Shown piece by piece: positions 12,750 through 23,343 of a stretch of DNA of 34,141 nucleotides; the stretch's first letter is position 1; each line of letters opens with the position of its first letter. The notes under the pieces are model-generated. The model was not told the origin of the DNA and ran no database searches. It was given only the letters and a program-made list of their open reading frames with translations. The DNA comes from Cylindrodendrum hubeiense (Eukaryota; Ascomycota; Sordariomycetes; Hypocreales; Nectriaceae). The stretch is taken from NCBI GenBank assembly GCA_014621425.1, contig JAANBB010000423.1:1-34141 (forward strand), written 5' to 3'. A program made the translations under genes and the position numbers.

Positions 12750-13598
12750 GATGGCGGTTGGGGGGTCGCGACGGGACCGGGAGAACAGGGAGAACGGCGA
12801 GAGGCGAAGGGAGGGGCGGCGTCGGTAGGGCGCGGACGTAGGATCGAGACGGTGGACGAAGGTTGGTGTTTGGGCGAGGTCGGCCGTGGGTTGTAGGAGA
12901 GGTCCTGAAGACGAATACTGAACCAGGTAGTGGCACTCGTGGGTAGCTTCGTAGTGCTAGCTGCTGAACATGTACTAGGACGACCGCAAAGCCACTGGAA
13001 CTCAGGCTGCGCCTCGCAAGCTCCCCACTGTCCAGAACCAGGTGGATCGATGCCACTCGACGCTTGACATGGCCCGACAAGGATGCTACGTATGCTCAAA
13101 GCGGCGTCACGTGAGCGTCTCGACGACAACCAACTCCCTGCCTCACCAACCAATGTGCGACACGACTGGTGGCACCCTCCAGTCTCACACTCAATGCAAA
13201 GACCAATAGACTCATTCTTTTAGACATTCATTATGATCCCTGGGTTACAGTACAGAAATCCCAAATGCGCAGCACCAGTGCCACCAAACAAAAATAAACA
13301 ATGAAACAACCGTATCCCTGCCGACGCCTGGAAAGTGCATAAACGGCGCCAATGCCCCCCTTTCATTCAACGGCTCGACACCTGCTTTGCCCGACTCCAT
13401 CCCAAAGTTCATCATATTAAAACTCCAGTGTCGCAAATGCCAGACCCCACTGACCAAAACGAACCAAGCAAAGAGGTATCACGAGCCAATCCGGCCACCC
13501 CGAACTCCTGGTCCAGGCGTGTTTCATAGATCCATCATCCCGGCGTTGCCTCGTATCTGTACTCACCATATATGCCAAAACCAGCAAGCATCACTCAC
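12750..13598. other. Intergenic: coronin promoter and bud4 3' flank
   Basis: These 850 bases separate the 3' end of the bud4 reading frame from the coronin start codon; both genes are on the minus strand. The part next to coronin (12750-13100) is G+C-rich and the part next to bud4 (about 13220-13460) is richer in A. No exon, RNA gene or repeat is apparent. Confidence 0.6.
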
Positions 13599-16500
13599 TC
13601 AGAGGAACATGCTCTTAGGCCGTGAGTTCACTCGGCGCCCAGACGCTCGGCGGCGCAGCTGCTCTTCCCGTCTAAGAACGAGCTGGCACCACTTTGCTCT
13701 GGCTCGGGAGTCCTCTTCACCTGTGTCGCGGCCGACGACATCAGACAGGACCTTCATCCAGCCTTCTTTGTCTTCAGCTGTGTCTGCGTAGAAGTCGATG
13801 ACCTCGCCGTTGTTGAATCGGATGCGGAAACCTTCCTCAACAAACATGTAGCCTTCTTCATCTTCCGCAAATGCAGATCTGCGACGTCGGCCACCTCGTA
13901 CTGTCGTCTCCTTTTCGGTCAAGGTCCGACGATCGTCGATCAACCGCTTGGCGTTGGCTAAGTTGATGGTCGCGCGAGGCTGGCGCGTTGCCTCGTGGAA
14001 GGCAGTCAGCTTGGTGCCGACCAGCTTGAAGTATCGGCGTCGCCAGTACTATAGCATTGTTAGCGTTGGATCGCGAAAAAGATGTGTTAGGGATACGTAC
14101 AGGGCAGTCACCACCTTGTTGGCTCAGGTGACCCTCCCAGCTTCGGGACATTCTCTCTTCTGCTGCCTTAAGCTCTCGAATGGACGAGTTCATGCTCTTG
14201 GGCATATCGTCATCCGTCGCATTCTTAGGACGAGGGACGAAGAGTAGCTGAAGCTCGAGCTTTCCGACCTTGTAGGGAGCCTTTCGGACTACAGCCGTGT
14301 TGCCGCGCTTGCTCTTCACACTGCATGCGAAGCCAGCCTCCTCGGTCGCCCACTCGTTGAAGCAAGCAACCTCAGCCATGTAAGGTCGTCCGAAACATCG
14401 GGTTTCGTGCTCTCGGAGACAAACATAAGCTCGGCCGAAGCTACCGTCTTCAGCTGCGAGAGGAGACAGCATCGCATAGGCGGAGGGAGGAGTGTTGCGC
14501 TTCCGGGATTGTGCGTCCCGCTCCTGTTGAGCGACTCGCTCTTCCTCCTCGCGATGTCGCATCTCAAGCTCCTTGCGCTTCTTGGGGGACGTAAATACCC
14601 TGCTGAAGGTCGACGTCTTGTGCTTGTGGACTCTAGCGGCCTGGGGAGCTGCTTGAACGGGCGCAGGCTTTTCGAGCTTGACGTTTAGAGTGAGTTGGAA
14701 CTCAAGGTCATTGGGAACAACTAGCTCAAACTCCTGGCCGATAGGGGCATTGCGGGCCAATTCAAGCCATGCTGTCGTCACACAGTGCACTCCGTTGTCC
14801 AGTGTAAGGCTGAACCAAGTCCGTTCATCTACTTTTGTTAGATACGCATTCAATAATTAACTTGCATGCAGTTGGTGACTCACTCTTGGGAAGAGGAAGA
14901 TCCAGGTCCTTGACACCCATGACTTTGACGAAGAGACGACCTCGTTCTCCGCTCTCTGGCGTTGCCATCTCAAGGCCAATGTCTTCTTCGACCACCTGGT
15001 TCAGGGCGGTGATGGCGTTGCTCTCTTGACCGGGCAGCGGGGGAATGTACCCCACACTGCCACCTACACGCTTTCGCATACTCCGTTGACGCGGCTTGCT
15101 GTTCCAAGGCTCAACAATACATGAAAGAGGTCGGTCTTCCTTGATAGGGGAGTTGCCGACTGATCGAGCGCCTCGCGGCTCGTCGGTGTCCTTATCGCTC
15201 GCGGAAATAAGCTTCGTGTTCTGTCGCATAAGGTAACCGCGCTGTTGACGAGATGTTACGTTAGCATTGAGATCTTTAATTTCTGACGGGGCCAATTCTG
15301 TAGACGCTTGTCTACTGGGGATGCCATTATTGACATGGAATTGTTGATGGGATTGTTGAACAATGGAATGGTTAAAAGCCACCTTTTGTGCCTCGATGAC
15401 TCTTTCGAAGTCTTGATCAAGGCTGAGTCCCAAATCAAGATCCAAAGTCAAGCTACGGTTCTTGAAGCTTGGGTGTCGCTCAATGAACTCGTCACCGGTT
15501 GAGAGTAGACCCGAGCTCACATCTCGTGACAGACGCTTGCTAAGCCGGTCCGGAAGAACTGACACATCGGGAATCTCGACACTAGCCTGTCTGCGAGCTT
15601 CTCGCATGGCAGAAATGTCAGAGGGAGTGTTAGAGACTCGGGTCTTGAGCCTGGCCCCGGAGGCCTTGATGGTTGCATATCGCTCTGGGATAACAGGCGA
15701 AGGCTCCTTCTTCTCGACCTCCTCCTCAGTCTCCTCCATATCGGACACGGGATGGTGGATGACGGACTCTGGGGTTCCAGGGTCTTCGTCATACTCATCC
15801 TCGGGCTCACCCCATCCGGAGCCGTCGTACTCTGGCTTAGACAATGGTTGCTCGGGAGTAAAGGGACGCTGTAGGAAGGCCTGGGCATCGGCCATCTTTG
15901 GTGCCTCAGGCTCAGTCTCAGGCTTCTCCTCTTCCTTGGACTCAGGAAGCATGAAAGATTCAAAGTCTCGCGAAAATGAACCTTCCTTAGAGTTGGCACT
16001 GAAATCAGGAAGAGACTCATCCATGTTTTGTGTCGGAGTGGGGGTCGTTGCGCGAGGGGTAGTTGCCTCTTCCCTGACCTCTGGTTCTGTCTCTGACAGT
16101 GCTAGTTCTTGTTCCGAGTAGTGGCTCTCACTATCGGTATCTCCAGGCTGCTGGATCCTGTCCTCGTCATCTTCGAAGTCTGAGTCTTCGTAAAATTCGA
16201 TCTCATCTTCAGGCAGGCGGGTAATGATGACACTACCCTCCTCCTCCTCTTCTTCCTCTTCTGAGAACTCGTCCATCGGATCCTCAGTTGACGGAATAGG
16301 AACATCGGGATCTAGAGGCAACTGGCGCTCGGGGCCTCTGATAGGGCTGGAGCCAGGGGGAGAGGAGAAGTTGTAGTCAGTCTCCTGCTCGGGAGTCTTG
16401 TTGCCATTGACCTTGCGCATGATGGAGTCGCGCGAGATTCGGGGCGGCAGCTGGTAATCACCCAGGCCTGAGAGGTCACCAACAGCGTCGTCTTCTTCCC

Positions 16501-18084
16501 GAGCCTCGAGCATACTGACGGTTGATTCAGGCTCGGACACAGGGCTGCTGAGCCGTTCACGGCCAGTAGCCCGGCGGAGACGTCGCTCACGCTGTTGCTC
16601 TGCAGCGCTCTTGCCGTCGTTCTCGTCGGACAGCATCATGAGTCTCAAGCGCTCCTCGAGTGACATCCGCCCGTTGCCAATGTTCTGGATGTCCAACTTG
16701 CTCGTGGCGGAAGCGGGTGGAGGTGAAGGGAGGTTTCTGTGAGATCCAAGCATCCTCTCTGCGGTTGCTGAGAGTCCAGGAGATGCCGGAGAGGAGCCTC
16801 GAGAGTGGTTGTTTGTGAGGCCAAGGCCGGGAAGAGGAGGCAGGGGACGATGCTCTCCATTGGAGTTGGTAGAATCAGTACGACCATGTGCAGGCAGCCC
16901 GGTCGAGGCTACCGCTGGAGCATTGTCAGGCATGGGACTGCTTTCGTACTGCTGTGGCCCTCCACGGTGCACCATAGGACTGTCTCCTCTCCAGTCGTCT
17001 GGGCCGACGACGGGAGTCTTATCTGTGTCTTCCAGAGACGCGTCAAAGCTATCCCCCTCTAGGTCCACATGGGCGGGGTCATAGAGCATGTCATCGTCGT
17101 CATCGTCATCCTCCATAGACTCGAAACTTCCCTCGCGAGAATTGGTGCCGATGGAAGAGAGGTCGGGAGTGGCATCTTCGTATTCGTTGATCTGAGGAGG
17201 TGCAGCGTCGAAAGTCACGCTCTTCGCATGACGATGCAACGTCCGCCCAGGAGGGAGCTCGTGGTCGTTGAGTGACGAGTCGCCGGACCACGTTCCGGTA
17301 TCCATGTCAAAGCTGCTCTTAAACCTCGAGGTGGAGAGAGACGACTTGGTAGGTGACATCTGATCCTTGCTGGGCGTTATAGGGCGAGTTGGAGAGCCTG
17401 GCTGAGGGATAGACTTAGTTGGGCTCATGGTCGGGATGCTGGTCTTGCTTTCAGTTCGATAATGGCCGAGGATGGGGCGGTCGCTGGTGGAGAAGCGGAG
17501 GGCGCCAGTTGATCCGAAGGGGCTGCCCTGGACCCTTGCGAGCGGTCTCTCGATCTGAGTAATCCGAGTTGGATCATATTCCTGCTTCTGCTCAAGCGCC
17601 AGGATGTTGCTGTTCCTGACACGAGAAGCCTTCTGGAGTCGCTCAATCGAAGAACGTCGGTTTGGTGAAGGTGATCCGCCTCGGCCGCCGCTGTAGAGGT
17701 TCTCTGTGTTGCGGTTCTGCCAAAACATTCGAGGCGAGGATACAGAGTCCATTGGCGAGGACTGGAATGGTGATGAATCGGGGTTTTGACCCGCCTTCTG
17801 CGTCATGGGTGTCAACACAAGACACCAAGGTTGGAGTTGGGTTGGTAGTTAACGAACCTTGGGTGAGCCATTGCTATGCTGATGAAAGCTGGGGGAGTTT
17901 CGCCTCATCTCCGCGGGAGAGAGCTCCGACAACGGGCGAGGGATCCCGCTGGCCATCTTTGCGGGAGATGGGTTCGGAGTGTTCTTGCTGATACGCAAGG
18001 GGTGCACCTGCGAGTTTCCAGCGTCAGAGACAACCGGATGAAAGGGCGAGTGGCGCGATGCAAACATACCTGTTCAGTGGCCAT
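13599..18084 (-). CDS. bud4: Bud4/anillin-like septation protein with C-terminal PH domain
   Basis: In yeasts and Aspergillus, Bud4 is a septin-associated landmark needed for bud-site choice or septum formation. Five exons with agreeing phases give 1418 residues: 18084-18070, 18007-17858, 17797-14884, 14828-14101 and 14048-13599. The first exon is a 15-nt microexon (ATG plus four codons) followed by GTATGT. Exon 3 encodes a long, low-complexity, Ser/Pro/Glu-rich region, with a run of acidic residues near GSVIITRLPEDEIEFYEDSD and several Ser-Pro sites that could be CDK/MAPK targets. The junction of exons 3 and 4 restores DLPLPKNERTWFSLTLDNG, the start of the C2-like anillin homology region. 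The last 150 residues form the PH domain, with YWRRRYFKLVGTKLTAFHE at its start and VIDFYADTAEDKEGWMKVL near its end. Length and architecture match Bud4 of filamentous fungi. Adjacency to coronin puts two cell-cortex proteins in tandem. Confidence 0.93.
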
Positions 18085-19609
18085 GATATGCCAGTGAGGG
18101 GGAATCGGGTCGGGTGCCTAATGTTGGTAGGATGACTCTGGATGCATTGGCATGCGGAATGTAGTATAAACAAGAAACGGGGTGGTGGAATGTCGCAGGT
18201 GGGCGTGAATGTGGACGCAAGGCGGCGATGGAGAGAATGAATGCAAGGTATCAAATGCGACGACAAGTCTGCTGTGGAAGAAGGAAACACGCCCTCTGGG
18301 CAGATCAACAGACGGCGACTCTCTCGATCACTCGACGATGTGAGTGATGTTGCTGGCGATAGATTATCAGGTGGGAGGAGGAGTGCTTTGGCGAGGTTCA
18401 AGTGTTTAAGGGACGCACAGGCGAGCGCAGCAGGGGACGCCGTTGATTGGCCGTGGGGAAAACAAACATTGGCGGAGCTTCGTGCGCGTTGCCGTGGGAA
18501 CAGATCCCACAAGCGAGCTAACGCTGACCGTCCACGGGCGTTCGGGCCCTGCAGGAGCAGCGGAGCGCTAATCAGTCTGTTACAATGCGCTGGGGGGGCT
18601 ACCCCGCTCCGCTAAAGTCGTCCTCTCCAGGCGCTTTTACTGGGGCTCCGACAGCGCCGTTGCAGCACAGCGCACCACAGCGCAGCGCCTTACAGCTGGA
18701 GTCGCCATGGCAGCGCCGCAAGCACCCGATGGCGCGAGCAGACATTGGCTGGCCCAGTGTCGGCAGATGCTGGCATGATCCTGGAACTCAACGAGCTTGT
18801 CGTTGTTTACGAGTCTGTGTTATCATCACAAAGCGCACCATCCATGACGAATTTTTCTCTTCGGTTCCCAAGTGACCCGTAGCGATGGCAAGAAGGTTTC
18901 CGACAGTCGGTTTTATTTCTTCTTTTGTGTCGATGCTTTCGTTCTCATCAGTGCGCGAGCAGCCTTATCAATGTGCATGTGCTCGTCTACTTGGACCATG
19001 TTGTTGATGCTTGAAGATTCCACGATCCCCACCCATCGCCTCGCTAGTCTTGGCCGGAGCCCTTGCCATGTCTTGCATCGAGATCTTCCCGAGCGCCAGT
19101 TGAGGCCATTACGGCACTAGAATCTGATGCTGGCACTTTGGCGCGGCCCTGCAGAGACGATACCCACCAAGCGCCAGCTCTGCTTTCTAGTGTTTGTCTC
19201 TCGTTCTGGTCTGGACTTGTTGGTGTTGTACATTCGGTGCCTACGCTGCCGAGGTTCTCAACGCCGTCTGCTCCATTGCTGGGCGTCAACCGTTGGCCTG
19301 CACTTCTGGGACATGCATGATACAGGAACTCTTGGGGCCATCCCGAGGTAGCATTGTGTGCCAGGACTCGCGAGCCTCTTGTGATGCAATTGACCGTCCT
19401 CCTGCACGAAAGCGCTCGTATCCGCAAACCTGCCTCAAGCTTGCCTCAAGCTTGCCTCAGTCTCCCTATGCGGTGCGACTCATTGCGGGTTGCTTGCTGC
19501 TGTTGGCTGCATTTCTCAGCTTTTGGTTTCAAAGCCACACACCCATGCCCATGAACCAAGAGTGGGACGCCTCTCAGCAACCAACATCCGGATCCATTCC
19601 GCAAATCTC
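18085..19609. other. Intergenic: bud4 promoter and HIS6 3' flank
   Basis: About 1.5 kb separate HIS6 (ends at 19610) from the bud4 start (18084), both on the minus strand. The stretch nearer bud4 has C/T-rich minus-strand tracts consistent with a leader. A plus-strand open frame from 19194 runs into the antisense of HIS6 and has no recognisable domain, so I do not call it. An 11-bp repeat lies at 19431-19460. Confidence 0.55.
19431..19460 (+). repeat. 11-bp minisatellite (TGCCTCAAGCT), 2.7 copies
   Basis: Two exact copies of TGCCTCAAGCT are followed by a partial third. The unit contains AAGCTT. The repeat lies in non-coding DNA about 150 bases beyond the HIS6 stop codon. Confidence 0.9.
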
Positions 19610-20504
19610 TCAATTGCCTTGCTTTTTGTTCCATTCCACACAGTCGTCGAACTTGACGCCCGAACCTCCAAAGCAATCTAGCGCACTCCCAATCGTGAGG
19701 TCAACTTTGCCGTCGCTCAGTCGCTTCACTGCCTCCAGGTCCTCAAGGTTTCGGCCGCCGCCGGCATAGGTAACCGGGATAGTGCACCATTGAGCTAGTC
19801 TCTCCACGAGCTTCTCGTCGATGCCCTTCTGTAGGCCCTCATTGTCTGCCGCATGGATGAGGAACTCAGAGCAGTACGGCTCTAGCGCCTTGATGGATTC
19901 TGATCCCGGTCAGCTGAGGCATGCGCATGCGGTCTTGAACACGAACCTTGGTTGACCTCCATGTCGGTAATCGTCTGCCATTTGTTCATGGCCACAAACC
20001 AGGAGTCCTCTCCTCGCCGCCGGCAGCTGAGATCAATCACCAGCTTGTTCTTGTCGCCACCGAGCGCCTCAAGCACTGCATCCAATCTCGGCTGGCTGAA
20101 GTGACCTTCGGGAAAGAGATAGGAAGTGATGATGACCTGCCAGCTTACAATTAGCCGTTCGATTTTCTCAATTCTACCAGTGTGAGGCTATTTTGGTTCC
20201 ATACCTTCTCGGCGCCAGCGTCCATCCACTCCTGCGCATTTTTGTCGTTGATGCCTCCTCCAACCTGGAGTCCGCCTGGCCAAGCCTTCAGTGCCTCCTT
20301 CGCAGGGCCATTGTTTCCAGGGCCCAGCATGATGACATGCGCCCCGGTGAGCTCATGGTCCCTGTACAGCTGAGCAAAGTGAGCGGGGGGATGCTGAGAG
20401 ACAAAGTTGGTCTGGAGAGCCGAGGAAGCACTGTCGAGAGTGCCGCCGACGATCTGCTTCACTTGACCCGCGTGAAGATCGATGCATGGCCGAAATCGAG
20501 TCAT
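19610..20504 (-). CDS. HIS6: HIS6: ProFAR isomerase, histidine biosynthesis
   Basis: The enzyme, 5'-ProFAR isomerase (EC 5.3.1.16), catalyses the fourth step of histidine biosynthesis in the cytosol, an Amadori rearrangement on a TIM barrel. Three exons (20504-20205, 20136-19947 and 19899-19610) join in frame to give 259 residues, matching the roughly 260 of fungal HIS6. The N-terminus [21 protein letters not shown] carries the first catalytic aspartate (D9). [10 protein letters not shown] holds the second conserved acid, about D135. [21 protein letters not shown] and [16 protein letters not shown] are the expected barrel and phosphate-binding strands. Donors are GTATGG and GTTCGT, and acceptors are CAG. 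The start is fixed by the conserved N-terminus. The assignment is secure. Confidence 0.96.
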
Positions 20505-20575
20505 TTTTGCGGGTTTCCTAGTTGAAGCTGGGAATGTGGTGGATGCAACTTGACGTTCCTAGAGTTGAGGTTCGA

Positions 20576-20582
20576 TGACTGA
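20576..20582 (+). promoter_or_regulatory. Possible CPC1/Gcn4-type site upstream of HIS6
   Basis: TGACTGA preceded by A, about 75 bp upstream of the HIS6 start, differs by one base from the RTGACTCA element bound by Gcn4/CPC1 factors. These factors activate amino-acid biosynthesis genes under cross-pathway control. A seven-base match can occur by chance; position and gene function are the only support. Confidence 0.3.
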
Positions 20583-20644
20583 CTTTGTGGCCATCATCAT
20601 GGCAATGTGGGGCAGATCCGCAAAAGAAGCGCCATCTGCAAGAC

Positions 20645-20666
20645 CAATAGGCCGTCAATAGGCCGT
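20645..20666 (+). repeat. 11-bp direct repeat (CAATAGGCCGT) x2 upstream of HIS6
   Basis: Two exact adjacent copies of CAATAGGCCGT, plus CAAT of a third, lie about 140 bp upstream of the HIS6 start codon. They may be a promoter element or a small replication-slippage duplication. Confidence 0.85.
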
Positions 20667-21515
20667 CAATCACATCGCCCCTGACCCAGACCAGCCGTCG
20701 TACTCACAGCAGTGTCACAACAATTATCGCATCTACAACAACATCTGCATTCCAAACATTCGCAGTTGTTATCATTTCCTGGAGGAAACAACCAGCTCTG
20801 CACTAGCTACAGACTAGAGCGCTCATGCCCACGCCAACTGCCACAGCTGTGCCGTAAGAGTGTCATTCTTGCTTGCTAAGTACTCATTGATGATGTTGGT
20901 AAAGTTAGATATAATATGGATGTATGTATAGATGGAATTAAACAGGACCGGTGCCTGTGACGGTTCATGATCTCGCCTCAGGGTTATTAGTTCCGGTGCC
21001 CATTGGAGTCGACGTAGGAGTGCTCGTTGAGTTGCCGAACGAGCTCCGAAACTAGTAATTCCTGCAGCCACCCTTCAATTTGAGAGCGTCTTTGACCACC
21101 CGATGGTAACGATTTGTGACCCGCAGCCTGATACTGTGTAATGTGGGTGTTCTTGTCGTCCAGGTCGAAAACTGTGTTGGCGGGATCGCATAAAACCGCA
21201 TCTCAGGCTTTGTTGAGTCCAATCTACCATCTTCAGGAGTCCGAGCGCGCAGCTGCCATCAACTTGAATTTTTTTTGACATCGAAGGAAATTGTAACATC
21301 CATGCCGTTGAGCCCGAAAGCAAACCCACGTAGTGGATTTCGGACGCTGCAGTCGATGAGTAGATAACAATGTCCTCCTTCAGCTCTGCACCACCGATGT
21401 CCCAGACCTCTTGTGCCAGGTCTGCCTTCAGCTCGCATAGCATTATATTCCATGACGCGCATGCTGTGTGCGTGATAAGGTTGCAGCGCTGTTTATCTCA
21501 CATTGATTTGTACTA

Positions 21516-22396
21516 TCAGGCCTTCTTCTCCAATAGAGCTGCGGATGCAGGAATTGGCGCTGAAGCTTCTATCTGCTCTGAGAATTGTTGTGATGAGGGC
21601 TGCTGTGTTGGCATATCATAAGCTGGCGGGGCATCTGCTGGCCAGGATGCCATGTGCTGCTGGTGACTGTTAGGGAAGTCATGCCCGTTAGAATTGCTTT
21701 GAACGTAGATAATTTGTGGCGTTGGCGGAGTGGAACGCCGGCCTTTGACCTCAAGACAGGCCATAACAATAATCGTTAAATGCAGGACTCTGATCAAAAG
21801 TGAATATGTGGTTAGCTAGACTCGACAATCTGGGATATTATTGGACAGTCAGATCACGTACGTTGCCAGCAAACCGAAGCCGAGGATAACGTGCAAATAC
21901 CCCACGCCTGCGTCATCCTGAAAGAAGGTAAAATAGAAACCTGGGTCGTCGAGTTTGGAGATAGTGAAAGCGATGACGCTTGAAATGGCCCCGAAACCGA
22001 GGAAAAGAAGGAGATCGATTATGAGACAAGCAATGGGAGGTACGCCAGCGTGGTTGCGGCGGACGCAAAGGCAGACAGAATCCACGCAGTCCCAAATAAA
22101 GGCAATAATTGCCTGCAAACAGAGAGTTTAGCAGCGAACAAGTTGAAATGTTAGATATAGATGGGTTGACGCACTGGTGGGCCCATCATGATAAGCGCTC
22201 CGATGGTCCAATGGGTGAAGTAAAAGACAGAAAGTCCGATGATTGCGATACTAGAGACTATGGATAGGAGGCGAAGGCTCAACCTGGCCCACAGCCTGCT
22301 AGTTGATGAGGCATGGGCATGAACGGCGGTATCTGTTTGTCCATTGTGAAGAGGGTACGGATATTGTTGCTGGTGCGCCATTGGTGGTGATCGCAT
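21516..22396 (-). CDS. Four-helix membrane protein (MARVEL-like topology) with C-terminal PPAY motif
   Basis: This is an unnamed integral membrane protein. Exons 22396-22175, 22112-21862 and 21789-21516 join in frame to give 248 residues. Four hydrophobic segments are visible, at roughly residues 40-62, 64-88, 99-126 and 145-170. A short His/Gln/Tyr-rich N-terminal tail and a hydrophilic, Gln/Pro-rich C-terminal tail should both be cytosolic. The layout resembles fungal MARVEL-domain proteins, but I see no diagnostic motif, so the family is tentative. The tail contains PPAY (residues 212-215), a PPxY motif that typically binds WW domains of Nedd4/Rsp5-type ubiquitin ligases, which suggests regulated sorting or turnover. 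The start is uncertain: in-frame ATGs exist at 22441, 22414, 22396 and 22381. I chose 22396 because it keeps A at -3 and avoids a hydrophobic run ahead of the tail. Confidence 0.8.
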
Positions 22397-23343
22397 AGTA
22401 TTTAACATTGGCATTGAATAGACGAGGACGATAAAAATCAACGACCTGAGAAGAAAGTCTCAACGAGGACATGAGCAGGATATGGCATTTCAAGCGTATA
22501 ATATGTGCCTTAAAGTGGTAGGCTTGGCAGACTAGGGATAGTTCAGCTGAACGAGGCGAAGCGCCCAAAGGGAGGTTTTGGAGGAGCCACGTGCGCAGTA
22601 AATAGTGTCCCACCATCGACCCAAACCCACTGTGGCGTATTCTGCCTCGTATTATACGATCATCAGATGCACCGCCCGGATTTGTGTCACAGGTTTGAGA
22701 CCGTTTGATGTCATCACGATCCTTTGGTATGCTACCAGAGACTCAAACCTTGGCAAACTAGAAGAGATGACTGACGCACTGATATCTCTAATTTATTATA
22801 AATTGAGGCCTACGCCTTGTTGGGGAACTTGTTTACCGATTATGTACGGCCTCATAGAGAGGAGAATGCGGCTGGACAGGACCAGTCCACTCCTCCAGTC
22901 CCTCTTCTAAGCACATTTCTAGAAATTTGAATATTACCGGGAGATTGTAGGAAGTGAAAGGCGTCACTGTTCATTTATGTTCAGAATCAGAATTATAGGT
23001 TTGGTGCTACTCTAATTCATTTCGCATCCAAGTCTGTCAAGATAATAATGGCTCACGACGATCATCACCCCCAACTTGGCTCACAACAGTGCTCTGAAGA
23101 AACTAGAAACATATTTCGGGCTATTATAGGTTGGGGATTCCGTAAGTCGCATACATCGATCTAATTTACATTGTAATTACTCCCCCTAAGTGGAGTAAAC
23201 CGAGAAAAACACCACATACATTGGAGATCGACGTCGCGGAAGACTTATCGCCAGTTTGAGAGTCTCTATTATATCATGGCCTCGGGCAAACGGCCGCTAT
23301 GTCTAAACAAACTCCGACTAAATAAATCCTAGCTAACTGCCTC
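22397..23343. other. Intergenic, A+T-rich in its right half
   Basis: Between the membrane-protein start and the stop of the kinase-like gene are about 950 bases with no supportable exon. From about 22780 it becomes rich in A and T. The left end should contain the promoter of the membrane-protein gene. Confidence 0.55.

Larger units (their letters stand above)
20505..21515. other. Intergenic: HIS6 promoter and 3' flank of the membrane-protein gene
   Basis: About 1 kb lies between the HIS6 start and the stop of the upstream membrane-protein gene. A minus-strand frame of 122 codons (21443-21075) overlaps a second open frame, but neither resembles a family I know. I see no intron that joins them convincingly. 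It may be a 3' UTR region or a gene remnant. Confidence 0.45.

Noticed and set aside
15462..16121. 219-codon plus-strand open frame
   Set aside because: It is antisense to the acidic/serine-rich region of bud4; its serine-rich translation mirrors codon bias of the real gene.
19194..19769. 191-codon plus-strand open frame
   Set aside because: Its 3' part is antisense to the last HIS6 exon and its 5' part shows no domain or signal.
21075..21443. 122-codon minus-strand frame overlapping a second frame, considered as a gene remnant
   Set aside because: Neither frame resembles a known family and no intron joins them convincingly; it may be the 3' UTR of the membrane-protein gene.
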